Positions 1-8,776 of a stretch of 64,000 nt of DNA are shown here, piece after piece. Within the stretch, counting starts at the first letter, position 1; every line of letters begins with the position of its first letter. The notes under the pieces were generated by a model. The model did not search any database. It was not told the origin of the DNA and saw only the letters and a program-made list of their open reading frames with translations. The stretch lies in NCBI GenBank assembly GCA_963786305.1, contig CAWAYL010000007.1, forward strand, positions 1 through 64,000. The letters are read 5' to 3'. The position numbers and the translations under genes were made by a program. The stretch is from CAKZLS01 sp963786305. Lineage in GTDB: Bacteria; Pseudomonadota; Alphaproteobacteria; Rhodospirillales; Defluviicoccaceae.

Positions 1-1
1 C

Positions 2-46
2 CTACGGCAGCAGACCGACCGCGGCGGCTGGGAACAGAAGGCATAG
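2..46 (+). CDS. C-terminal end of a gene entering from the left edge (uncertain)
   Basis: The first 45 bases read as an open frame ending in TAG, with the tail LRQQTDRGGWEQKA. The composition is plausible for a real protein C-terminus, but the piece is too short to assign to a family, and another frame also ends near here. The 170 bases that follow, up to the repeat at 219, show no convincing gene. Confidence 0.25.
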   Translation, partial: LRQQTDRGGWEQKA

Positions 47-218
47 GAATTTTCAGGTCTCGGTCGCACTTTCTGTGCTCACCAACTCTTTCGAGCGGTT
101 TCGTTCGCCCGCGCCGATTGCGCGCAGAGCAGGGGGGGGTGTTACGCAAAATGTCGAAAACAACCCCATGCACAGTGGAGAAGCTGCTGGTGAAGCCTGA
201 TGTCAGGGTCAAAGCGAA

Positions 219-487
219 CTTATACGAAATCCCGCTGATAGTGACTTATTGTGATCGTGTTTCGCGCTTCCTCGGCAGGAGGGGCCGCGCCGGCGATGGG
301 GACCCATCGTCAAGCGGCTCCGACGCCCCGAGGAAGCGCGAACACGACCCTCCGGGCGGCCTTTCGGGGTTTCCGGACGGCGTCGCGCGGCGCTTATGAT
401 GCTCCCGCATCACCGCGCACCACGCTCCTTGCCGGAAACCCCGAAAGGCCGTCACAATGGGTTCCTATCAACGAGAATTGGTATTAG
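219..487. repeat. Palindromic MITE-like element, TTATAC-type ends
   Basis: About 269 bp, bounded by imperfect inverted repeats. The left end reads CTTATACGAAATCCCGCTGA; the right end, on the other strand, reads CTAATACCAATTCTCGTTGA. The core contains further nested palindromes and matches, in reverse orientation, the core of the elements at 43451 and 55276, whose outer ends are different. A 61 bp version made only of these ends lies at 23080-23140. There is no transposase, so movement would need help in trans. The right end overlaps the 3-prime end of the neighbouring hydrolase gene and supplies its stop codon. Confidence 0.8.
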
Positions 488-1444
488 GAATGCGTCGGTG
501 CATCGATCATGCCACGTTTCGGCGTGGTCGCTGGCGTGGAAGCCCACATGGCCACCGCCGTCCAACAGAAACACCCGAACATTTCCTGGTCGATCTCGCT
601 CGAGAGCCGCATAGGGATCGGCCGGGATCCACGGGTCGTCGCGGGCGAGGATCATCAGAGTGGGCGCACGGATCTTGTGCACGACGCGGGCGCCGGCGGT
701 CCGGTCATAATAATCGGCCGCTCCGGCGAAGCCGTTTCGCGGCGCGATGAAGCCATCGTCGAATTCCCGGATGGTCTTGGCGCCAGCGATGGCCGCCCGT
801 TCATTCTTGCTCAAGCGGGCGCCGGGCGCGGCACATTCCGCCTTCATCTCGCGCAACAGACAGGAATGATAGATCGCGTTGCGAGGGGACATGAGGCGCC
901 GCGCCGCCTGGGCGGGCTCGATGGACGCCGAGATGGTCGCCGCGCCTCGGATGGGCAATCCGTCCGCATGATGGGCCAACAGATTGATCAGAACATTCCC
1001 GCCCAACGAATACCCAACGAGGAAGAAACCGCGCGCGGTCAGCTCGCCGTCCAGCGCCTGCAGGGTATCGCGGATATCCATCCAGCAGCCGGCATGGTAG
1101 TGGCCGCCGCAACTCGCGCGCGAGGCCGGCGCCCCGAAGATTGAGCCGCAGAACCCGCCTCCCGCGCTTCAGATGAAAGGCCGCGCTTGCGCGCACGTAC
1201 CCGCTGTCCTCGCTCCCTGTCAGGCCATGGATCAAAACGACGAGGGGACCGTCCACGGGGCTTGCGGGCATATCGAGCATGCCTGCAAGACGGTCGCCGC
1301 TGCCACCGGAAAGCGGGAAGGTGACCCGCTCCGATGTTGCCGGCAAATCAACCCGCGCCCGAACCAGCCTGTTGCGCAGGGACTGCAGATCGCCGCCCCA
1401 CCACGGCGCACGCGAACGAAAAGCCGGTGGATACCCAATTGAAC
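452..1444 (-). CDS. YheT-type alpha/beta hydrolase, frameshifted
   Basis: Alpha/beta-hydrolase of the YheT/EMB8 family, predicted cytoplasmic esterase of unknown substrate. The N-terminal part (about 1145-1444) carries PWWGGDLQSL and the oxyanion-side strand VVLIHGLTGSEDS, then LRLNLRGAG. The remainder (452 to about 1110) is in another frame and holds the nucleophile elbow GYSLGGN, the late-strand Asp in ARDDPW, and the His in GGGHVGF. A single frameshift near 1110-1145 joins them. The last dozen residues (FLIPILVDRNPL) are encoded by the terminal repeat of the adjoining palindromic element, so the native C-terminus appears to have been replaced. The exact start is unclear. Confidence 0.75.
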
Positions 1445-1755
1445 ACATAGGCTGAAATCCCGCCAGATTACCTGGTCAACAAGCCGGCGGCTTCGGTTTC
1501 AATCAACAGACTCCCACCCCATTGATAGCGCCAGACGAGGTTGTAATTCCAACCTAAATCCGACATGGTCGCTTAGAACCGACGGGCGCAGATTTGCTTG
1601 AAGGGGACCGGAACCTGCTCGTGCTTAGTGTTCTGAGGAGGGAAGGGAATGACAGTCATGGCTATGCAGCATATACGGAGCTGGCAACTGCTCGATTAAT
1701 TTTCCCTGTCTAACGTTGGATCGGAACGCCGTTTCCAGTCAGCTCCGGACTAAAG
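1445..1755. other. Intergenic region, no gene seen
   Basis: About 310 bases between two minus-strand genes. No ORF with a credible start and no clear terminator or repeat was seen. It would hold the promoter of the hydrolase gene at 452-1444. Confidence 0.5.
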
Positions 1756-2685
1756 TCATAACTTGCCCGAAAACAAGTTAAGCGAGCGACGCAATGTGGC
1801 GACTAGTTCCTTCTGAAAATCCCTTCCCCCTCTCCCAGACCAAAGCACAGTTGTGCAGTGGTTAGTATCGAAGTGCGTTTGCGCCTCCTTAAATTTATTC
1901 TCCTCGCAGATGTAGATAACAGGTTTCCCGAGACCTTCCGCATAACCAGCCTCCCAGTAGGCTCCGGAATTGTCGTGGGTCAAATCGACAACAACGAAAG
2001 CAGCATCGCGAATTTGGGTGCGCATTATATTGTCAATGATCCCTGCGCGTGCCACAGACCGCATGTCCACTAGATCATAACCAATTTCGTCTCTTACAGC
2101 CGGTTTAACGGTTTCCTCAATAAACCGATCAAGAACATCATCGCCGGACTTCATTGCGAGAAAGCCGTATTTTCCCGCCACTTGGCCTCGTTTCTCGGTA
2201 TCGTATAGTTTCCAACCATCTAGCGTAAGATCAATATCCTTCAACCAGTTTTGTTTTGATGTTTTGAGAGTTCCATGGTCTACGAGTTCCCTAGCCAATT
2301 CCTCGGCAAACCTTGGGTTTGGTGCGCCAATAAGAGCATAAAATCCATTGGGCCATCGGGTAATTGGTGCACCCGAGCGGGATACTTCATCTCCGACAAA
2401 TCTTATGATGTTGGTCGCCTGTTGAACAGGAGTTGGTCCTTTGCAGCCGTCTTCGATGAAGTATCGTACAAAAATTGTGTCCAAATATAGAGTGCTGGAG
2501 GGAAATCAGGTGTGGTCCCCATTCGAAGTTTGTGCGAAAGCCGAGCGCGACAAAGTTCGGTAAGCCTGCGTGCATCGGGGAGAATCAGGGTCCAACCAGT
2601 CTTCAAAAACTTCCTCGCTAACTATGAAATCACCACAGACATCACAGTTGACGAGAAAGCCATGATCCTTTGGGAAAATTTTAGA

Positions 2686-2694
2686 TCCACCCGA
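2686..2694. repeat. Left target-site duplication of the IS1595-family element
   Basis: TCCACCCGA, repeated directly at 3723-3731. Joining the flanks at one copy restores the reading frame of the interrupted zinc-ribbon gene (HSGGSKIF). The length is 8 or 9 bp depending on where the inverted repeat is taken to begin. Confidence 0.85.
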
Positions 2695-3722
2695 AAGGCT
2701 TATCCCGTTGGTTCCGGCGAGATCAACATTTTGTAGGTGACGGGTTTTGTTCGGGCGCCGATGCCGAGCAGCGAGCGGAAGGCGGCGTGGCGGGTACGGC
2801 GGCGGTTGAAGCGGAAGACGAACTCGTCGAGGTAGGATTGGAGATGGTTGCGGCGCAGTCCATGGTAGACGCCCAAGGCCCAGCGTTTGAGGTTGGCGAA
2901 CACGCGGTGGGTCCACGGCAGGACGAGGTGGGCGGCCATGGTGCCGACGACATGGGGATCGTGATCGACCTCGGGGGTGCCGGGATAGCCGGCCCATCCG
3001 TCGGTCTTGAGCGTCGCACCGGCGGCGACGTTGGTGGCGACGAAGGCGCGGATGCTCTCGGCGGAATAGTCGGCGATGGGAGCGAGGCGAAGGCGACCCG
3101 GGCCGTCGCCGACGATCTCGACCGCGGCGATCACCGGCATCTTGCCCGCGTGGCTGCGTCCGCCGCCGCCGGCAACGGGGTCTTCCTTGGTGCGGAACGG
3201 GATGGTGGTCTCGTCGACTTCGACCAGGCCCGCCAACGGATTGCGTTCGGGGTCGACCATCGCCCGGCGGAGTTTGGCGCACAGCAACCACGCCGTCTTG
3301 TAGGAGCCGAGCCCGAGCTGCAGTTGCAGTTGCACGGCCGAGATGCCGTTGGAATGGGTGGCCATCAGATAGGCCGCCCAGAACCACACCGTCAGCTCGA
3401 GCTTGGAGCCGTGCATCACCGTCCCGGCGGTGACCGACGTCTGCTTGCCGCAGCCGGCGCACTCCCAGGTGAACGGCTTGGTCGAAAGCCGCCAGGCCTT
3501 GGCCCCGTCGCAGGCCGGGCACCGAAAGCCGTCCGGCCAGCGCGCCGCGGCAAGGTATTCGACACAGGCGGCCTCGTCGGCAAAGCGCCGCTGGAACTCG
3601 GGCAGCGAACGGGGAAAGTCGGTCATGGCAGGCCCTCCGATCAAAGTGTTCGCTTTATGTTCTATGCGCGGGGCCGCCTTGTCACTACATTTCGCGTTAC
3701 CGGATGCAGAGGGATAAGCCTT
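2695..3722 (-). mobile_element. IS1595-family insertion sequence (ISXO2-like)
   Basis: A complete 1028 bp element. Both ends begin AAGGCTTATCCC and stay similar for about 20 bp (…TCCGG). It is flanked by a 9 bp direct repeat and encodes a single transposase. It lies inside the 5-prime part of the zinc-ribbon gene. Both ends, the duplication and the transposase are intact, which suggests a recent insertion. Confidence 0.9.
2700..3626 (-). CDS. IS1595-family transposase
   Basis: 308 aa DDE transposase of the ISXO2-like IS1595 group. An N-terminal zinc ribbon (CPAC near residue 40, CAGCG about 20 residues later) precedes the catalytic core with VDET (first Asp), TDGWAGY (second Asp), a THRVFANLKRW helix region, and a final acidic residue in LDEFVFRFNRR. 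The start ATG at 3626 is chosen because it opens MTDFPRSLPEF, typical of the family; the frame is also open upstream into the interrupted host gene, so a fusion read-through is possible. The length is normal and there is no frameshift. Confidence 0.93.
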   Translation of the reverse strand: MTDFPRSLPEFQRRFADEAACVEYLAAARWPDGFRCPACDGAKAWRLSTKPFTWECAGCGKQTSVTAGTVMHGSKLELTVWFWAAYLMATHSNGISAVQLQLQLGLGSYKTAWLLCAKLRRAMVDPERNPLAGLVEVDETTIPFRTKEDPVAGGGGRSHAGKMPVIAAVEIVGDGPGRLRLAPIADYSAESIRAFVATNVAAGATLKTDGWAGYPGTPEVDHDPHVVGTMAAHLVLPWTHRVFANLKRWALGVYHGLRRNHLQSYLDEFVFRFNRRRTRHAAFRSLLGIGARTKPVTYKMLISPEPTG

Positions 3723-3731
3723 TCCACCCGA
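3723..3731. repeat. Right target-site duplication of the IS1595-family element
   Basis: Second copy of TCCACCCGA, directly repeated from 2686-2694. It lies 42 bases inside the start of the interrupted zinc-ribbon gene, which begins at 3773. Confidence 0.85.
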
Positions 3732-3823
3732 ATGCTTGTTAAAGCATACGGGACACTTATCCAGAATTTCCATCTACTCTCCAAACATAATGCTTAATTG
3801 TCACGCCAATATCTAGTCACCGT

Positions 3824-4110
3824 TTACTCTGCGCCCTCACTCACGATGCGTGCGTTAGCTCTCCTCCTTCCCTCATATAGCTTCTCAATGAGAGCATCCT
3901 CGGTGGTGATCTTCAGCCTATCCTTAAAGGCACGACTGAGATGTGCTTCCCGATGAGCTCAAGGGCTTTTGATAGAGCCTGATCGTTCCGCGCGTATACG
4001 GGATTACCATCCTTGTCCTGTATGGGCTTCCCTGTCTTGCTGTTCAGCTTAGGTTCTAATCGAAGCCTTTGCCACCTCACTGCTTCTCCACCAAGTCCTG
4101 AGGGGACGGG
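3824..4110 (-). pseudogene. Possible phage terminase small-subunit remnant
   Basis: A minus-strand stretch reads LEPKLNSKTGKPIQDKDGNP, then NDQALSKALELIGKH. After a frameshift near 3945 it continues RAFKDRLKITTEDALIEKLY and EGRRRANARIVSEGAE, stop at 3824. The pattern (DKxxALxxLGKH, followed by a hydrophilic C-terminus) resembles phage terminase small subunits. No other phage gene is adjacent, no credible start is visible, and the upstream side runs into unrelated sequence near the P450 gene. I read it as a decayed fragment; the family assignment rests on pattern memory only. Confidence 0.35.
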
Positions 4111-4185
4111 GTTGCTTGAAATCAAAAGAAAGGGCGGATTTGGGTTCCAACTGCACCAGTTGGTGAAAACGCAGGACACGACGGC

Positions 4186-5433
4186 CTACCCCGAACACCC
4201 GCCGCCATACGCTAGCCGGTAGTCCTCCGGGAACGGCGTGTCCTTGAAGTCGATGGGGCCCAGCGCGCGGAGGTTGTCGCGGCGAAGCACCCGCTTGACG
4301 ATTTCCGGGATCATCACGCCGCCGACGTAGCGGCCGAGACAGGCGTGGTGGCCGTAGCCGAAGTGGAAGTCGATGGCGGGCTTGCGCTGCACGTTGAACT
4401 CGGTGGGCAGCGGCACCTCGTCCGGGTCGAACAGGGCCGACATGGTGATCGGCAGGACGATGCCGCCCGCCTGGACGGTGTGCGCCCGCTCGGTGCCCTT
4501 GGCGATGGTGTAGTCCTGGGCCGCGTAGCGGAACATGAACTTGACGATGGGATCGAACCTGAGCGTCTCCCAAACGTAGCGGTCGAACAGCTCGTCGTCG
4601 TCGGCGAGCGCGGCGGCGCGGGCCTCCTCGAGGTGCACCGGGCGCTTCAGCAAGCCGTCGATGATCTGCGCCACCGCTTGCTGGGTGGTCTCGATGGCGC
4701 CGATCAACAGGCCGCCGACGCAGGTGACCAGACGCTCGCCGTCGAAGCCCAGTTCGGCCGGAAAGCGGGTCTTCAGCAGCCGCGCCACCACGTCGTCCTG
4801 GGCGGGGTTTTCCTGCAGGCTCTTGGCCTTCTTGGGCAGGAACTGGGCCAGGTGGTTTTTCATCTCTTCCAGCGACTGCTGGGCCTTGGCGTGGATTTCG
4901 TCCGGGTTGGGCTGGAAGTTGAACGGGTGGTTGTTGAAGGCGTCGAGCTGGTTGTTGTAGGACCAGCGCATCATGGTCTCGTGGTCCGGCCCCTCGAACC
5001 CGAAGTACTGCTCCACCAGTTGCACCGGCACCTTGCGGCCCAATTGGTGGACCACCTCGATTTCGCTTCCGGCGGCGTCGAGGGCGGCTTCGGCGAGCGA
5101 GCCCACCAGGGCGCGGACCCTGGGCAGGTCGTCCCGGCTCAGCATCGCCTGCATGATGCCTTTGTCGCGGGTGTTGGTGATGGTCTCGTCCTTGCAGAGC
5201 ATGAAGTTGCCCATCTTCGGCTCGTAGAGCTTGACCGTGAGGATGGTGGGGATGCCGAGCGTTTCGACCACGTCGCCATAGCGGAACACCAAGGTGGCGA
5301 CCTCGGTACGGGCGATCGGCCGCTCCGCCCTGAACGCCGCGAACACGCCAACGGGATCCTCGTCCATCCAGCGGCGGACAAGATGGAACTTGTCGCCCTC
5401 GGGCGCGCGGTCGAATTCGGAAACATAGTGCAT
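4186..5433 (-). CDS. Cytochrome P450
   Basis: 415 aa haem-thiolate monooxygenase. Visible landmarks: an I-helix segment GGLLIGAIETTQQA, the ExxR motif in ETLRFDP, and the haem-binding loop FGYGHHACLGRYVG with the ligand Cys near residue 365. The start ATG at 5433 has GGGAGGA about 7 bases upstream. There is no membrane anchor, so it is a soluble bacterial class needing separate electron donors, none of which is adjacent. The gene lies 20 bp downstream of the di-haem cytochrome gene and is probably co-transcribed with it. The two could act on the same hydrophobic substrate, but that is inference; the substrate is unknown. The ORF is intact, in contrast to its neighbour. Confidence 0.9.
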   Translation of the reverse strand: MHYVSEFDRAPEGDKFHLVRRWMDEDPVGVFAAFRAERPIARTEVATLVFRYGDVVETLGIPTILTVKLYEPKMGNFMLCKDETITNTRDKGIMQAMLSRDDLPRVRALVGSLAEAALDAAGSEIEVVHQLGRKVPVQLVEQYFGFEGPDHETMMRWSYNNQLDAFNNHPFNFQPNPDEIHAKAQQSLEEMKNHLAQFLPKKAKSLQENPAQDDVVARLLKTRFPAELGFDGERLVTCVGGLLIGAIETTQQAVAQIIDGLLKRPVHLEEARAAALADDDELFDRYVWETLRFDPIVKFMFRYAAQDYTIAKGTERAHTVQAGGIVLPITMSALFDPDEVPLPTEFNVQRKPAIDFHFGYGHHACLGRYVGGVMIPEIVKRVLRRDNLRALGPIDFKDTPFPEDYRLAYGGGCSG

Positions 5434-5453
5434 GGGCTGAGTCCTCCCGCCGG

Positions 5454-7208
5454 TCACAGCGACTTCAGGAATTCGATGAGTGCGAGGCGGTCGTCGTCGG
5501 TGTAAACCACCCGCTCGGGATTGGGATAGTGGTGCCCGGCGTTGGAGTTGCCGGGAATCGAGGTGTCGTAGCGGAAATATCGCGCGCGCTCGGCCTCGGT
5601 CAGGTCCCGCCCCGGTTCTTGTAGCCGACGCGGACGGGGTCGAAGGTCCGGTCGCCGACGTAGAACACGTCCGGGCGGTCGGCAGGCGGGCGGAGCAGGT
5701 CGTCGAGGGTGGGGACCGAACCGTTGTGGAGGTAGGGCGCGGTCGCCCAGACGCCGGCCAGCGGCCCCGCCTTGTAGGCGAGGATATTCTTCGGCGTATC
5801 GGGGGTGCCGTCCGGCGCGTAGCGGATACCCGCTGTAGGCGAGCTGCTTGTCCTTGGGGATCTGGCGGACCCTGAAGTCGCGCGCGACCGTGGCGGCCGA
5901 CCACGTGTGTCAGGTACGTGCCGGCCGATACCTGCTCGCGGCCGCCGAACAGCACATCGGCGAGCGGCCCGGTGAACGCGGTCCGGGGGCCGAAATTCTC
6001 GATCATCCGGGGATCGGTGCCGACCTTCTTGTAGGGGATCATCGTCACCTTGATGAACTGGTTTCCGGCGATGTTGTCCTTGGCGGCGGTCATCCGGTAG
6101 GGCGGCAGGTTGTGGCATCCCTTGCAGTCGCGCTCGTACAGCGCGCGGCCGGCCTCGACCTTCGCCGGGTCGAGGGCGCCCAGGATGGTCTCCGGCCACG
6201 GCGGCGGCTTCAGGTCGTTGAGCCAGGCTTCCATCTCGGCGAGGTCGTCGACGAGGACGCTGGAGCTGAACATCTTGTCCGGCGTGGTGACCAGTTCGAG
6301 GGTGCCGAAGGTGCCCAGCACCTCGCCGACGTTGCGGCCCATGGGGTTGGCGGCCGAGCCGTTCCACTGCACCCATTCCAGCTTCGGCGTCAGCCACAGG
6401 AACGGATAGCTCACCGGCGCGTCGGGCGGGCGGACGTTGCGCGGCTCCTCGAGCGCGTGCCCGGCGACGGCGTTGAGGATGTGGCCGAAGGCGTCGAGGC
6501 GGCCGGCGCCATAGGGATGCGGCGTGCGGTTGCGCTCCACTCAGCGCGCGCGAGCGAGCCGTGATAGTCGAGAAGCCGGGCGCGCAGGGCCTCGGCGCCG
6601 TCCTTCGGGGCCACGCGGGCGGCAAACCGTTCGAACTTGGCGTCGTCCGCCAGGGTCGCCGCGACGGCGGCGTCGAGTCGCTTCATGAAGGTTTGGAAAT
6701 CCGACAGCGGCGGGCCGCCGTCGATGCGCACCCGCTGGCCCGCCAGCACCATGTCGTTGGTGTGGCACGCGGCGCAGGTGAGGCCCATCCAAGGCCCGGT
6801 TTCGGGGTTTTCCGCGGGATCCTTGACGAAGCCGACGGGCAGGCCGTCGGGGTTCATCGGGCTCGGCGCGGCGGCCAGATAGCCGAGCGCTTCCACGTGC
6901 GCGGCGTCGATGAACAGGCGGTCGTTGTCGGGCTGCTCCAGGGCGACGAACCAGTCGTAGGGGATCAGCCGGGAGCCCTGCGGATCGAAGTAGTACCGCG
7001 TCCGCAGATCGCTCGACCAGCCCTGGTCCAGGTAGCTCACGTCCGGCACCTTCCGGGACCTTTCCGGGATCTTTCTCCGGGCTCGTCCGGGTCGGCGTTG
7101 CATCCCGCCAGCACGGCGATGCCGGCGAGCATCGCCAGCGCGAACCGGAGAGCGCCGCCGGCGCTTGCGTGCCGCTGCCGCGGATGTGAACGATGTCGAA
7201 TGTTTCAT
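5454..7208 (-). CDS. RoxA-like di-haem c-type cytochrome, several frameshifts
   Basis: Secreted di-haem cytochrome c related to the RoxA rubber oxygenase and cytochrome c peroxidase group. The start at 7208 (MKHSTSF) follows GGGAGG. A lipoprotein-like signal (FALAMLAGIAVLAGC) is visible in one frame. Then come DQGWSSDLRTRYYFDPQGS, the first haem site CAACH (near 6770), YGAGRLDAFG, the second haem site CKGCH (near 6118), and the family hallmark ATAPYLHNGSVPTLDDLL, ending in DDDRLALIEFLKSL at 5454. The parts lie in different frames, with shifts near 7050-7190, 6545, 5900 and 5600. Family members cleave polyisoprenoids or act as peroxidases. As read the gene is broken; sequence error is the simpler explanation. 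Confidence 0.8.
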
Positions 7209-7396
7209 GCCGCACCTCCCGATAGCTGCCCCTCCACCGGCCGATCGGCCGGCCTTGCCGAGGCGTTTCGTTTGGCGGAGATCAGGAGAATAGTCTGACC
7301 GTGGACGCGTGCTCCATCGATGACCCGTCTCCAACGCAACAGTCACCGCACGCCAACGTGCTTAGGCGCAAAGTTTACCACGAATGCGTCGCAAAT

Positions 7397-8619
7397 TCAC
7401 AGAAACAAATACGCAGAGTTGACGCGCCGCCAGTTGTTTCCCGTCTCAGGAGTGCGTCCGGACCGCTGCCCGGTCCGCTGCAATACCACGGCCAGCAGCG
7501 CGCCCATCAGGCCGGCGGCGGCCATGCCGTAGTAGGCGCCGCCGCCGAACCGGCCGTACAGCTCGCCCGAGATCAGCAGCATGAGGCCGAGGCCCAGCCC
7601 CATGACCGCCGCCGAATACAGGCTCTGCGCCGTCGCCGACATGGACGGCGCGACGACGCGGGCCACGAAATGGATGGCGCCCAGGTGGGTGGCGCCGAAG
7701 GTGAAGGCATGGAGCGCCTGGGCGCAGATCAGCACGGGCAGGGCGTCGGTGAACCCGGTGACCGTCCACCGGATGGCGGCGGCGACGCCGCCGAGAAGGA
7801 TGAGGCGCTCGGCGCCGAGACGGCGCACGACCTGGTTTCCGAAGGCGAACAGGATGATTTCGGCGATGACGCCTTCGGCCCACAGGACGCCGATGAGGTC
7901 ATCGGAATACCCGCGCGCCTGCCAGTGCAGCGTGCCGAAGGCGTAGTACACGGCGTGAGATCCCTGGATCAGGGCGGCGGCCACCAGGAACAGGACGAAC
8001 CGCCGGTTTCGCAGGATCAGGAGGATGGGCGCCTGGGTCGAGGCGGTTTTCTCGGGGCGGGAGTCGGGGACGAGCGCGCAGGCGACGACGGCGAGGGCGA
8101 CGGCGCGCGAGCACCATCCAGTAAATGATCTCCGGCGGTTCGTCCACCAGGACGCGGCCGGAGATCACCGCCATGGCGATGAAGCTGAGCGAGCCCCAGA
8201 GGCGAATGCGGCCGTAGTCGAGGCCTTCGCGATGGACGGTGATCATGGTCAGGCTCTCGCCCAGCGGCATGATCGGCGGCCAGACCATGAAGAACAAGCA
8301 CGCTGACCATGAGGATGGGCCAGAAACCCTCGACCCAGCCGAACAGCGCGAACGACGCCAGGGACGGCCGATCGCCAGCACGACCATGGGCCGGCGCCGT
8401 TCGCCGCGGCGGTCCGCCAGGTGGGCCGCCAGCGGGTTGGCGATCACCTTGGCGGCGATGCTGATCGCCAGCAGCAGGCCGATCTCCGTCGGGGCCGAGG
8501 CCCTTGGCGGCGAGCCACACCGGCCAGAACGGCAACTGGATGCCGACGACGACGAAGACGGCGGCGAAGAAGAACGCCAGCCGAATGCGTCGCCGCTGGG
8601 AACGCGCCTCACGGCTCAC
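7397..8619 (-). CDS. MFS transporter, HcaT/nucleoside-symporter-like, frameshifted
   Basis: Major facilitator protein of the 3-phenylpropionate/nucleoside symporter type, inner membrane. The N-terminus reads RIRLAFFFAAVFVVVGIQLP and FWPVWLAAKGLGP (a typical first helix), then LLLAISIAAKVIANPLAAHL with the loop DRRGERRRP. Middle helices include RIRLWGSLSFIAMAVISGR. The C-terminal half (7397-7984) holds six helices from GSHAVYYAFGTLHWQARGYS to LMGALLAVVLQRTGQR. At least three frameshifts (near 8490, 8300-8370 and 8000-8110) break the frame. A GTG at 8619 is the best start, since no ATG precedes the first helix in frame. The substrate is unknown. Confidence 0.78.
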
Positions 8620-8776
8620 GCCCGGGGCGTGGGGGAATCGTGCAGTCGCCGAGCGAGCCTCGCGCCCCCGGCCAACGCGCGCCGTGCCGTCGATGATGGC
8701 GGTTCTCCGATTATCTTGGTTTTTGCGTCTGCACAATGTAGGTTCTGGTCAGCCGACGAAAGGGGGAGAAGCGCCC

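Larger units (their letters stand above)
1756..3773 (-). pseudogene. Zinc-ribbon plus deoxyribosyltransferase-like protein, split by an IS element
   Basis: The gene starts at 3773 with MEILDKCPVCFNKHSGG, is interrupted by the IS at 2695-3722, and resumes with SKIFPKDHGF and a second cysteine pair in CDVCGDF, completing a CxxC...CxxC ribbon. Reading then meets one in-frame TGA at 2506-2508 and continues in the same frame (FPSSTLYLDTIFVRYF) to the end at 1756. The C-terminal half has the pattern VDLTHDNSGAYWEAGYAEGL, GKPVIYIC and HFDTNH, typical of proteins with a nucleoside 2-deoxyribosyltransferase-like fold (about 245 codons). The segment from 1756 to about 2484 could still be translated from TTG. 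The activity is unknown; related folds act in nucleotide metabolism and in some immune effectors. The gene is inactivated by the IS and the stop. Confidence 0.8.

Noticed and set aside
2787..3797. Long plus-strand open frame across the IS1595-family element
   Set aside because: It is the reverse-strand shadow of the GC-rich transposase; its protein lacks any motif, while the minus frame has zinc-ribbon and DDE motifs.
4345..5505. Long plus-strand open frame opposite the P450 gene
   Set aside because: Shadow of the P450 frame; the sequence is rich in Val/His/Gly repeats with no known domain.
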